The position numbers were made by a program, and so were the translations under genes. From positions 47,713-111,712 of the forward strand of contig NZ_BMRN01000025.1 of assembly GCF_014648655.1 (NCBI RefSeq): a stretch of 64,000 nt of DNA, given 5' to 3'. Of this stretch, positions 16,384-24,956 are shown one piece after another. The notes below the pieces were generated by a model. That model was not told the origin of the DNA. It did no database searches and saw nothing but the letters and a program-made list of their open reading frames with translations. The stretch comes from Streptomyces atratus (GTDB lineage Bacteria > Actinomycetota > Actinomycetes > Streptomycetales > Streptomycetaceae). Position 1 is the stretch's first letter, and every line of letters begins with the position of its first letter.

Positions 16384-16853
16384 TTCATCAACACCTACCA
16401 GCGCGGCGCGCAGGAGTCGGTGTGGGAGACCATCCCGCAGCCCACCACCGACCCCTTCAAGTACGGCGGCCCCAACGGCTGTCTCGATCTGCTCGTCGGC
16501 GACCGGAACTACGCAAAGCAGTGGAAGTACACGAACGCGCCGGACGCCGACGCCCGCGCGGTCCAGGCCGCCGCGGCCCCGAAGACGGGTGCCGAGCGGT
16601 ACCCGGAAGTCGGCTTCACCGGAGCTGCCCCGCCGGTCCGGGGGCCGACCACTGCCTGGAGGTCGGTTTCAGCAGCGGCGCGCCGGCACCGGGAGCCTCC
16701 GCCGGGGAGATCCAGCTGCGGCTGGACAAGACCGACTGGTCCAACTTCGACGAGGCCGACGACTACAGCCGTGGAACCAATACGGCCTACGCCGACGCTT
16801 CGGGAATCGCCGTCCATGCGGGCGGCACTCTCTCCTGGGGCACCGCTCCCTGA
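16384..16853 (+). pseudogene. Remnant of GH48 exocellulase with C-terminal CBM3
   Basis: Two fragments in different frames make up this remnant. The first (16384 to about 16585) reads FINTYQRGAQESVWETIPQP, then KYGGPNG and AKQWKYTNAPDADARAVQAA, which are near-invariant stretches of GH48 cellobiohydrolases. The second (16650-16853) reads HCLEVGFSSGAPAPG, then LDKTDWSNFDEADDYS and GTLSWGTAP with a stop, the C-terminal part of a CBM3-like cellulose-binding module. About 500 residues of catalytic domain between them are missing, as is the whole N-terminus. GH48 enzymes act from chain ends on crystalline cellulose; here the gene is dead. Confidence 0.8.
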
Positions 16854-16892
16854 CCGGGTCTCCCCGTCGCCGTCCGTGTGGGCAGTGACGGG

Positions 16893-16921
16893 GCGAGGGC
16901 CGGGCGAGGGCCGGGCGAGGG
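16893..16921. repeat. Short tandem repeat, 11-base unit
   Basis: The unit GCGAGGGCCGG occurs 2.6 times in tandem, directly after the cellulase remnant and before the phoD terminator. No function is evident. Confidence 0.6.
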
Positions 16922-16937
16922 ACACGCCCGGCACGAT

Positions 16938-16969
16938 CCGCCCCCTGTCGCTCTCCCGGCAGGGGGCGG
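16938..16969 (-). terminator. Hairpin downstream of phoD
   Basis: Arms CCGCCCCCTG (16938-16947) and CAGGGGGCGG (16960-16969) pair perfectly over ten bases with a 12-base loop. It lies 10 bases past the phoD stop on the minus strand. Confidence 0.75.
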
Positions 16970-16979
16970 CCGGTGTTTC

Positions 16980-18584
16980 TCAGGCGGGCTGAATCCCGGG
17001 ACGGCCCGCCTCGGTCACGAGCGAGGTGCGCGTCGAGACAGGGGCGCCGGGGGTGGTGACGTACGGGAGGACACGGAAGTCGGCGCGGCAGCTCTCCTTG
17101 GTCAGCGAGCAACGTACGTATCCGCGCTGGAAGTTGGTGAACTTGATGTGCTCGTTCGCCGCGAGCAGCCTGGCCCCGGAGGGGTCCAGGTCCACCCCGT
17201 CCTTCGTGGTGGAGATGGACGAACCGACGAACTCGACGCCGAGTGTGGGCGATTCGGGGTCGTCGAAGTTCTGCTTGAGATCTGCGGCGAGGTGACGGTG
17301 CATGTCACCGGTGAGTACGACGGGGTTGCTCACGCTGCGGTCGGTGATCTCTTTGAACAGCCGCCTGCGTGCGTCCGCATAGCCGTCCCAGAAGTCCATC
17401 ACGAATGCCTGGCCGGGGCCGGGGTCGGTGTCGACCTGGGTCACGGGGATCTGCTGGGAGATCATGTTCCACGTCGTGTCCGACCGTCCGAGGCCGCGGT
17501 GGAGCCACTGCTCCTGTTCCGGTCCGAGGATGGTGCGGCCGGGTGTCAGCCGTTCGTCGCAGCCGCTCCTGGTGCCGTCGCCGCAGGGCTGGTCGTCGCG
17601 GAATAGCCTGGTGTCGAGGATATGGAACGTGGCCATCCGCCCGTAACGCAGGCTGCGGTACATCCGGGCCTCGAAGCCGTTCGGCTTGTTCGGCAGCCTC
17701 AGCGGCAAATGTTCGTAGTACGCCTGGAAGGCGGCCGCGGCGCGTTGCCGGAAGACTGCCGGGTCCTGGTCGGGTTCGGTGTCGGCCTTGGACCTGTCGC
17801 GCGCCCAGTTGTCCTCGACCTCGTGGTCGTCCCAGACGACGGCGAACGGGTGGACCCGGTGGGCGGCGATGAGGTCGGGGTCGAAGCGGTGGAGGGCGTG
17901 GCGGTTGCGGTACTGGACGAGGTCCATCGGCTCGGGGCGCAGTTCGGCGGCTACAGGGACGTTGCGTACGCCGCCCATCGCGTCGATGGCGTTCTCGTAG
18001 ATGTAGTCGCCGAGGTGCAGGACCAGGTCGACGTCCTCCTCGGCAAGATGCCGGTAGGCGGTGTAGAAGCCTTCGAACCACGCCTGGCAGGAGACGAAGG
18101 CGAAGTCGAGTTCCTTGGGACGGCTGTGCGGCGGGGGTGCGGTGCGGGTGCGGCCGACGGGGCTGTGCACACCGCCGGCACGGAAGCGGTAGTAGTAGTG
18201 CCTGCCCGGCTGCAGACCGGATACCTCGACGTGGACGGAGTGGGCGAGTTCGGGCACCGCGCGGGTCCGTCCCCGGCGTACGACGGATCGGAAGCGTTCG
18301 TCGCGGGCGACCTCCCACTGGACGTCGACGGAGTACGGTGGCATGCCTCCGGCCCCGTCGGGGGCGAGGGGCTGGGGTGCGAGGCGGGTCCACAGTACGA
18401 ATCCGTCCGGCCATGGGTCGCCGGAGGCGACTCCCAGGGCGAACGGGTCGTCGTGGAAGGGGGCGTCACCCCAGGCGTTGCCCGCCGACAGGCCGGCCGC
18501 GGCAAGGGCCATCCCGACCGTTCCGCCGAGCATCGCCCGTCTGCCGAACCCTCCGGTGCCGCCTGGCCCACTGTTCATTTGCAT
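16980..18584 (-). CDS. phoD: PhoD-type alkaline phosphatase/phosphodiesterase, Tat-exported
   Basis: This secreted phosphatase of 534 residues releases phosphate from phosphomonoesters or wall teichoic acids. The N-terminus carries a Tat signal with Arg15-Arg16 in FGRRAMLGG, followed by a hydrophobic stretch to about residue 42. An N-terminal fibronectin-like PhoD_N domain (about 50-140) includes GVASGDPWPDGFVLWTRL. The metallophosphatase domain shows CQAWFEG, LHLGDYIYEN, WDDHEVEDNW and TGDMHRH, the expected Fe/Ca ligand motifs. Start ATG at 18584 has GAAGGGACGAG upstream; ATG at 18578 is an alternative. In Streptomyces phoD is usually induced by phosphate limitation via PhoP, but no clear PHO box was recognised. 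Confidence 0.93.
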   Translation of the reverse strand: MQMNSGPGGTGGFGRRAMLGGTVGMALAAAGLSAGNAWGDAPFHDDPFALGVASGDPWPDGFVLWTRLAPQPLAPDGAGGMPPYSVDVQWEVARDERFRSVVRRGRTRAVPELAHSVHVEVSGLQPGRHYYYRFRAGGVHSPVGRTRTAPPPHSRPKELDFAFVSCQAWFEGFYTAYRHLAEEDVDLVLHLGDYIYENAIDAMGGVRNVPVAAELRPEPMDLVQYRNRHALHRFDPDLIAAHRVHPFAVVWDDHEVEDNWARDRSKADTEPDQDPAVFRQRAAAAFQAYYEHLPLRLPNKPNGFEARMYRSLRYGRMATFHILDTRLFRDDQPCGDGTRSGCDERLTPGRTILGPEQEQWLHRGLGRSDTTWNMISQQIPVTQVDTDPGPGQAFVMDFWDGYADARRRLFKEITDRSVSNPVVLTGDMHRHLAADLKQNFDDPESPTLGVEFVGSSISTTKDGVDLDPSGARLLAANEHIKFTNFQRGYVRCSLTKESCRADFRVLPYVTTPGAPVSTRTSLVTEAGRPGIQPA

Positions 18585-18800
18585 GAGACTCGTCCCTTCG
18601 TCGGGCGGGATCCCGTGCGGTACGAGGTGGGATCGACGCGTGAATTCACGTCCGCCCATGTGGTAATCACAGGCTGGATATCACAGCGGAATCACGCGCC
18701 ACAAGACCACGTGCCGGTGGTCGCACAGCCGTTCACAGGCGGTCAGTTGGGGAGACATCGACCCCTTCCCGAGGCGACTGAGGACGGGTCGGCAACACCC

Positions 18801-18829
18801 TTGACACCCCTCAGGGGGGCTCATAGTCT
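18801..18829 (+). promoter_or_regulatory. Promoter of the rhamnosidase operon
   Basis: TTGACA at 18801-18806 and TAGTCT at 18824-18829 are separated by exactly 17 bases, a near-consensus vegetative promoter. Transcription would start around 18836, giving a leader of about 58 bases before the GTG at 18894. Confidence 0.75.
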
Positions 18830-18843
18830 CCACGCCACAGAAT

Positions 18844-18851
18844 TAACGTTA
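18844..18851. promoter_or_regulatory. Possible LacI-type operator
   Basis: TAACGTTA is a perfect eight-base palindrome with a central CG, set in an AT-rich patch 15 bases past the -10 box. LacI-family sugar repressors favour palindromes with a central CG, and this position would block the promoter. The assignment is from pattern only. Confidence 0.35.
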
Positions 18852-18893
18852 GATTTCACATCGGGAAAATCGGTGCGACGGAAGGACGTGCTC

Positions 18894-21812
18894 GTGTCCG
18901 GTCCCTCGGCAGCGGATGTGCCCGCCCACCACCCCGCCGAAGGAGCAGCGGCCGGACGTCCCGAAGAGCGGACGCTGCGGCCGTACGGTCTGCGATGCGA
19001 GCACCGCACCACTCCGCTGGGGATCGACGAACCCTCGCCCCGGCTCTCCTGGCGACTGGCGTCCGACCGCCGTGGCGACGACCCGGTGGCCTACCGGGTC
19101 CGTGTCGCCGAACGCCCCGAGGAGCTGGACGGGGTCGGTCAACTCCTCTGGGACACAGGCCGGGTGGCAGATCCTCATGCGGTTGCCGTGGAGTACGCCG
19201 GACCCGCACTCCTGGGCCGTATGCGCTATCACTGGCGGGTCTCCGTATGGCCGACCGGAACGGCGGTGCCCGTCGAGGCCACGTCCTGGTTCGAGACGGC
19301 CTTCACCGACGCCGGGGCGTGGCGGGCGTCGTGGATCACCCACGACCCGCATCCGGTCGACGTCGTGGACGCACCCACTGAGGGCGAGTTCGCCCTCGAC
19401 GACCACGGGCTCGCCCCGTGCCCCGTCCTGCGGCGCACCTTTACCGGCTCGCCCGGCACGCACGCCCGTCTCCTTGTCAGCGCGCGCGGCCTGTACGAGG
19501 TCCGGCTCAACGGCGTACGGGTGGGCGACGCCGAACTCGCCCCCGGCTGGACCGATTACCACTGCCGCATCCAGTACCAGACCTATGACGTGTCCGAGTT
19601 GCTGCGTGAGGGTGAGAACGTTCTCGCCGCGACCGTCACCGACGGCTGGTGGAGCGGATTCGTCGGCTTCGAACCGCGCAGGGCCGGAGCACACTACGGT
19701 TCGTTCCCCCAGTTCCTGGCCGAACTTCACCTCACCGGTCCGGACAGCCGCAGTACTGCGATCGTCACCGACGAGACGTGGCGCACCAGCACGGGAGTCA
19801 TCCGTCACGCGGATCTGCTGATGGGCGAGTGTCATGACCTGCGGCACGCGGCCGACGGCTGGGAACTGCCCGGCTTCGACGACACCGACTGGTCCCCGGC
19901 CCTGGTCGCGGGGGCAGACCACCATCTGCTCGTGGCGTCCGTCGACGAGCCCGTGCGGGCGATGGCCGAGTTGCGCCCGTGCTCGGTCAGGCGTATCTCG
20001 CCCGATACCCACATCGTCGACTTCGGCCAGAACCTCGCCGGGCGCGTACGACTCCGGATCGGTCAACTCGCCGCCGGGGCACGGGTGGTGATCCGCCACG
20101 CTGAGGTGCTGGACGAATCGCACCAGCTGTACACGGCCAATCTGCGGACTGCCGCCGCGACCGATGTGCTCGTCGGGGACGGGCGGCAGGACATCGTCTT
20201 CGAGCCGCGATTCACCTATCACGGTTTCCGTTACGCCGAGATCCGTGGAGTCCCGGAGCTGACCGAGTCCGATGTCGTTGCTGTGGTGCTGCACAGCGAC
20301 ACCCCGTGGGCCGGGGAGTTCGACTGCTCGGATGCCGAGCTCCGGCGGCTCCACGAGTGTGTGGCGTGGGGGCAGCGCTCAAACTTCGTCAGTGTGCCCA
20401 CGGACTGCCCGCAGCGTGACGAGCGGCTCGGCTGGCTGGCCGACGCACAGGTCTTCCTGCCGACCGCAGCGCTCAACGCGGACGTCGCGGCGTTCTTCAC
20501 CAAGTGGCTGCGCGACATCGATGACGCCCGCACACCCGACGGCGGCTTCACCAATGTCGCCCCTCGCCTCGTGGGGGTCTGTGACGAAGGCGCGCCCGGC
20601 TGGGGCGACGCGGGTGTGATCATCCCGTGGCACCTCTACCGCACCTACGACGACCCGCGGTTCCTCGTCCGGGCGTTGGAGGGAATGCGCGCCTGGGTCG
20701 ATCTGATTCATCGTCATAACCGGGATCTGGTCTGGCGCAGGCGGGTGGGTCCGCACTTCTCCGACTGGCTCGCCCCCGGCACCCCCACCCCGCGCGATGT
20801 CATCGCCACGGCCTGCTTCGCACACAGTGCCCGCCTCACGGCGAAGGCTGCCGATGCCCTGGGACAGAAGGACGTCGCGGATCACTACCACCGGCTGGCC
20901 GGCGACATTCGTCGCACGTTCGCGGAGCACTTCGTCACCGTCGAGAAATCAGCCGCACCTCCTGCCGTACGTATCGCAGGGGACACCCAGACCGGCTATC
21001 TCGTCGCCCTCGCCTTCGAGTTGCTGCCCGCGGACCTCGTCGATGCCGCCGCACACCGTCTCGCCGAAATCGTCGAGTCGGCCGGACCCGCCCTCCTGAC
21101 CGGATTCCTCGGGGTCGCGCTCGCCGCGCCCGTCCTCGACACCCATGGGCGGGCCGACCTCGCCCATGCGCTCCTGCACCGTGACGAAGTGCCGTCGTGG
21201 CGGTTTCCGCTGCGGCACGGCGCCACCACGATCTGGGAGCGCTGGGACGGGTGGACCCCCGATACCGGGTTCCGCGCACCGTCGATGAACTCCTTCAACC
21301 ACTACGCGCTCGGCTCGATCGGCGAATGGCTCTACCGGGGTGTCGCCGGCCTCGATCAGGCGCCGGACTCCACCGGGTACCGGCATCTGCGGATACGGCC
21401 CCGTCCCGGTGCCCTGCGCCACGCGAGCGCCCGCCACGAATCGGTCCGCGGCACCGTCGAGGTGACCTGGGAGAGACACGGCGGCCTGCTCGCCCTGCGC
21501 GTACTGGTGCCGCCCGGCTCCACCGCCGATGTGTACGTGCCCACCACGGACCCCCGCTCGATCCGCGAATCGGGCGTTGTCCCGAGGGCCGACGACCGCC
21601 ACATCACGCTGCTCGCGACCGCCTGTGACCACGTTCGCTACCGCGTGTCCTCCGGCGCCTACCGCTTCACCGCGACTCATCCCCCGGCAGACGGCCACGC
21701 CGATACATCTCCGGCGGACCGGTCCGATCCATCGCTCACCCCGAGCCGACGCACATCAGGACCGGCGGCGAAACCATCGCCCGCCCGTTCGCACGAGGAG
21801 GACACACCATGA
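18894..21812 (+). CDS. Alpha-L-rhamnosidase, GH78 family
   Basis: This 972-residue glycosidase removes terminal alpha-L-rhamnose. Domains in order: N-terminal carbohydrate-binding/beta-sandwich regions with LRCEHRTTPLGIDEPSPRLSW at about residues 30-50 and LYEVRLNGVRVGD near 200, then the (alpha/alpha)6 catalytic domain with VPTDCPQRDERLGWLADAQV, containing the catalytic region, at about 500-520 and ATTIWERWDGW near 775. A C-terminal beta domain follows. No signal peptide is seen, so it acts inside the cell on imported oligosaccharides. The frame is open from 17622, but GTG at 18894, seven bases after GAAGGA, is the first start behind a strong promoter. It overlaps the next gene by four bases. 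Confidence 0.93.
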   Translation: MSGPSAADVPAHHPAEGAAAGRPEERTLRPYGLRCEHRTTPLGIDEPSPRLSWRLASDRRGDDPVAYRVRVAERPEELDGVGQLLWDTGRVADPHAVAVEYAGPALLGRMRYHWRVSVWPTGTAVPVEATSWFETAFTDAGAWRASWITHDPHPVDVVDAPTEGEFALDDHGLAPCPVLRRTFTGSPGTHARLLVSARGLYEVRLNGVRVGDAELAPGWTDYHCRIQYQTYDVSELLREGENVLAATVTDGWWSGFVGFEPRRAGAHYGSFPQFLAELHLTGPDSRSTAIVTDETWRTSTGVIRHADLLMGECHDLRHAADGWELPGFDDTDWSPALVAGADHHLLVASVDEPVRAMAELRPCSVRRISPDTHIVDFGQNLAGRVRLRIGQLAAGARVVIRHAEVLDESHQLYTANLRTAAATDVLVGDGRQDIVFEPRFTYHGFRYAEIRGVPELTESDVVAVVLHSDTPWAGEFDCSDAELRRLHECVAWGQRSNFVSVPTDCPQRDERLGWLADAQVFLPTAALNADVAAFFTKWLRDIDDARTPDGGFTNVAPRLVGVCDEGAPGWGDAGVIIPWHLYRTYDDPRFLVRALEGMRAWVDLIHRHNRDLVWRRRVGPHFSDWLAPGTPTPRDVIATACFAHSARLTAKAADALGQKDVADHYHRLAGDIRRTFAEHFVTVEKSAAPPAVRIAGDTQTGYLVALAFELLPADLVDAAAHRLAEIVESAGPALLTGFLGVALAAPVLDTHGRADLAHALLHRDEVPSWRFPLRHGATTIWERWDGWTPDTGFRAPSMNSFNHYALGSIGEWLYRGVAGLDQAPDSTGYRHLRIRPRPGALRHASARHESVRGTVEVTWERHGGLLALRVLVPPGSTADVYVPTTDPRSIRESGVVPRADDRHITLLATACDHVRYRVSSGAYRFTATHPPADGHADTSPADRSDPSLTPSRRTSGPAAKPSPARSHEEDTP

Positions 21813-23116
21813 CGACGGGTTCTCACAGCCGGCCGGGCCGGGGCACGGTCGGCCGCCGGGGATTTCTCCGTATCGGCGGTGGGGTCGCGGCGCTCGCCGC
21901 CCTTCCCCCCGCACTGACCGCCTGCTCCGACTCGAGCAGCGGCTCCGGCAAGCTGCGCATCGTCGGCGTCGCCGACCAGCAGAAGCCGATCGAGGAACTC
22001 GTCGCGCTGTACCGCAAGTCCCACCCCGACGACGAGTTCTCCACCTCCTTCGCGCCCACGGACCAGGTACAGACAGTGGTGCGCACCCAGCTCGCGGGTG
22101 GCAACGCCCCTGATGTGCATGTGCTCTATCCCGGCAGCGGCAGCGCCATGTCCATGGTCGAGCTGGCCAGGGCCGGGCTGCTCGCCGACCTCAGCGACCA
22201 GGCATGGACCAAGGAGGTCCCGGCGAACTTCCACCCCGCGTACCGGTACAAGGGCAAGACGTATCTGTATTCGGCGGGAAGCAGCGCCATCGGCGCCATC
22301 TACAACAAGAAGGCCTTCGCCGAGGCCGGCGTCGAGCCACCCAAGACATGGAGTGAACTCCTCGACGTCTGCGCAAAGTTGAAGGCCAAGGGCGTGATAC
22401 CGATCGCGCTCGGGGCGCAGACTCCCTGGGTCACCCAATTGATCACCTACGCGCTGGTACCCAACGCCGTCTACGCGAAGAACCCCGGTTTCGACGCCGA
22501 GATGGCCGCCGGGCGGGCGCACTTCCGCGGCTCCGGGTGGGCCGATGCGATGGGCAAGTACCAGGAGTTGCAGCGTCGGGGGTTCTTCAACGACAACCCC
22601 AACGGAACGACGTACGAGCAGCAGACATCCATGGTCGCGAGTGGTAAGGCGGCGATGGCCGTCCAGGTCTCCGCCGTGCTCGCCAACTTCCGTCAGGCCA
22701 CCCGCACACCGGACGACCTCGGCATGTTCCCGTTCCCCGGCGGAGACGACGCCTCGAACCTGTGGATCCCGGCAGGCATCGTCGTCGGCCTCGCCGTCTC
22801 CGCACGGTCCAAGAAGGCAGCAAGGGCAAAGGCGTTCATCGAGTTCCTCGGCAAGCAGGAGAACGTCGACCGCTGGGCGCAGTCCGTAGCCGCGATCCCG
22901 TTCAAGCGCGATGCATCCACCAAGATCGACCCCGTCCTCAATGACTTCCTGCCCCTCATCGACGACAACCGGGCCGTCCCCTTCATGGACCAGAGCTGGC
23001 CCAACGCCGAGGTGCAGCCCGCCCATTTCGCCGCAGTACAGAATCTGCTCGCAGGAAAGACGGATGTCGACGGCGCCCTGGGCCAGATGGACAAGGCCTA
23101 CGGGAAGACATCGTGA
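21809..23116 (+). CDS. ABC sugar transporter substrate-binding lipoprotein
   Basis: This 435-residue lipoprotein captures an oligosaccharide outside the membrane for the two permeases that follow. The N-terminus has a twin-arginine motif (GRRGFLRIGG, Arg16-Arg17) and the lipobox ALTAC with the lipidated Cys39. The mature protein has the two-lobed MalE/UgpB-type pattern (GKTYLYSAGSSAIGAIYNKK, AGVEPPKTWSELLD). The ATG overlaps the rhamnosidase stop by four bases, so translation is coupled. The flanking GH78 and GH106-like enzymes imply rhamnose-containing oligosaccharides as ligand. Confidence 0.92.
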   Translation: MTTGSHSRPGRGTVGRRGFLRIGGGVAALAALPPALTACSDSSSGSGKLRIVGVADQQKPIEELVALYRKSHPDDEFSTSFAPTDQVQTVVRTQLAGGNAPDVHVLYPGSGSAMSMVELARAGLLADLSDQAWTKEVPANFHPAYRYKGKTYLYSAGSSAIGAIYNKKAFAEAGVEPPKTWSELLDVCAKLKAKGVIPIALGAQTPWVTQLITYALVPNAVYAKNPGFDAEMAAGRAHFRGSGWADAMGKYQELQRRGFFNDNPNGTTYEQQTSMVASGKAAMAVQVSAVLANFRQATRTPDDLGMFPFPGGDDASNLWIPAGIVVGLAVSARSKKAARAKAFIEFLGKQENVDRWAQSVAAIPFKRDASTKIDPVLNDFLPLIDDNRAVPFMDQSWPNAEVQPAHFAAVQNLLAGKTDVDGALGQMDKAYGKTS

Positions 23117-24075
23117 CGACCACGTCCGAGAAGGCCGCCTCCGGCACGGTCGGCAAGGCCGGAGGCGGGCCGCGGACCGGCCCCGGCCGCCCGGTCCGGC
23201 ACCGCGATCACACGGTCCCACCGTGGATCTTCGTAGTTCCGGCGATCATCGTCTACGGCGTCGTCGTCCTGTACCCGAGCCTCGCCGGGGTGATGTACGC
23301 CTTCACCGACTGGTCCGGCATCGGCGGCTTCTCCTTCACCGGCCTGGACAACTTCCGGGCCCTGCTCGACGACAGCCGGGCACTGGGGTCCGTCAGCAAC
23401 ACACTGCTGCTCACCGTCGCCGTGGTCGTCGTCCAGAACGGCGTCGGCCTGCTGCTCGCGCTCGGCGTCCACGCCGACATCAGGTCCCGCGCGCTGCTGC
23501 GGCTGATCTTCTTCGCGCCCGCCGTCGTCAGCCCCGTCATGGTCGCGATCCTGTGGAAGTACGTCTACAACCCCGAGAACGGCGCGGGCCTCAACGGTGT
23601 CCTCGGCGCGGTCGGACTCGGCGGTCTGCGTCAGGACTGGCTCGGCGATCCCTCGCTCGCCCTGTGGTCCGTCGCGGCGATGGTCGTATGGCAGTACGCC
23701 GGATACTCGATGGTCGTCTTCCTCGCAGGCTTGCAGGGCGTGCCCGCCGAACTCCACGAGGCCGCGAGAATCGACGGCGCCGGCTCCTGGCAGCGCTTCC
23801 GCTATGTCACCTGGCCGCTGCTGGCCCCGGCCCTGACGATCAACCTCATGCTGTCGACCATCGGCGGTCTCAAACTCTTCGACCAGGTCTACGCCGCGAC
23901 CAACGGCGGACCCGGCACCTCCAGCGAGACCCTGTCGACCGTGCTGTACAAGGAAGCTTTCGTCTACGGGAAGTTCGGCTACAGCACCGCCGTCGCCCTC
24001 GTCCTCGCGCTGTTCGTCGCCGCGGTCTCCCTGGTCCAGCTTCGCTATCTGCGCGCGAGGGAGGTCACCGCGTGA
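23113..24075 (+). CDS. ABC sugar transporter permease (MalF type)
   Basis: This 320-residue permease has six predicted membrane segments after a polar N-terminal tail. The coupling loop EAARIDGAGSWQRFRYVTWP near residues 218-235 matches the EAA motif (EAA---G---------I-LP) that contacts the ATPase. The GTG at 23113 overlaps the preceding stop by four bases. It pairs with the next permease to form the membrane channel of the importer. The ATP-binding subunit is not encoded in this operon. Confidence 0.93.
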   Translation: MTTTSEKAASGTVGKAGGGPRTGPGRPVRHRDHTVPPWIFVVPAIIVYGVVVLYPSLAGVMYAFTDWSGIGGFSFTGLDNFRALLDDSRALGSVSNTLLLTVAVVVVQNGVGLLLALGVHADIRSRALLRLIFFAPAVVSPVMVAILWKYVYNPENGAGLNGVLGAVGLGGLRQDWLGDPSLALWSVAAMVVWQYAGYSMVVFLAGLQGVPAELHEAARIDGAGSWQRFRYVTWPLLAPALTINLMLSTIGGLKLFDQVYAATNGGPGTSSETLSTVLYKEAFVYGKFGYSTAVALVLALFVAAVSLVQLRYLRAREVTA

Positions 24076-24947
24076 TCAACGGAACGTCCCGCGGACCCGC
24101 GAAACAGAAATCCGAACACAGGCGCCGCAGGCCACGGTTCGGACGGTACACCCTCGAACTTGTCATGATCGCGGTCGCCGTTGTGTTCCTGTTCCCGGTG
24201 TACGCCCTGATCACCCTGGCGATGAAGGACCCGCAGCAGATCTCCGACTCGCCCCTCTCGCTGCCTTCCCCGCCCACCTTCGCCAACTTCGGCAACGCCT
24301 GGTCCTCCGCCTCGCTGGGGCCCGCCCTGCTCAGCAGCACGGTCATCACCGCTGTGAGTCTGCTGATCCTCGTCGTCCTGGGTTCCACGGGCGCCTACTA
24401 CCTCGCGCGCCGCGCCCGCGGCATCGGCTACGGCCTGTACATCCTGTTCCTGCTGGGCATCGTGCTGCCCTTCCAGCTCGGCATGATCCCGCTCTACAAA
24501 CTGGTCGACGATCTGGGCTGGCTCGGCACTTACCAGGGCATGGTGCTCTTCTACACGGGCATCCAACTGCCTTTCACCGTCTTCCTCTACACCGGATTCA
24601 TCCGGGCCCTGCCGCAGGACTACGCACAGGCCGCGCTCATCGACGGCTGCAACCACCGGCAGGCGTTCGCCCGGATCGTCTTCCCTCTGCTGCGCCCCAT
24701 CACCGGCACCGTGATCATCCTGAACGCCGTGTTCATCTGGAACGACTTCTTCACCCCGCTGCTGTACCTGGGCGGTTCCGACAAGGAGACCGTGCCCGTC
24801 GGTGTGTTCGCGTTCGTCGGCCAGTACGTCTCCGACTACGGACTTGTCTTCGCCGGGCTGGTGCTGGCCGCCCTGCCGATCCTGGTGGTGTTCGTGGTCC
24901 TCCAGCGGTATGTGATCAAGGGCTTCGCGGGCGGTCTCAAGGGCTGA
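24072..24947 (+). CDS. ABC sugar transporter permease (MalG type)
   Basis: This 291-residue permease has six hydrophobic segments and the EAA-type loop QAALIDGCNHRQAFARIVFP near residues 190-210. The N-terminal tail is basic and cytoplasmic. The GTG at 24072 overlaps the stop of the preceding permease by four bases. The C-terminus (QRYVIKGFAGGLKG) is the usual end for MalG-type proteins. With the preceding subunit and the lipoprotein it makes a carbohydrate importer that must borrow an ATPase from elsewhere. Confidence 0.93.
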   Translation: MINGTSRGPAKQKSEHRRRRPRFGRYTLELVMIAVAVVFLFPVYALITLAMKDPQQISDSPLSLPSPPTFANFGNAWSSASLGPALLSSTVITAVSLLILVVLGSTGAYYLARRARGIGYGLYILFLLGIVLPFQLGMIPLYKLVDDLGWLGTYQGMVLFYTGIQLPFTVFLYTGFIRALPQDYAQAALIDGCNHRQAFARIVFPLLRPITGTVIILNAVFIWNDFFTPLLYLGGSDKETVPVGVFAFVGQYVSDYGLVFAGLVLAALPILVVFVVLQRYVIKGFAGGLKG

Positions 24948-24956
24948 GGGCATCTC

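Noticed and set aside
17622..18893. Extension of the rhamnosidase frame upstream over phoD
   Set aside because: It lies antisense to the well-supported phoD gene, has no conserved pattern, and a strong promoter and ribosome site occur just before 18894.
22911..24071. N-terminal extension of the second permease frame across the first permease gene
   Set aside because: It is out of frame with the well-supported first permease and is Arg-rich; the coupled GTG at 24072 is the true start.
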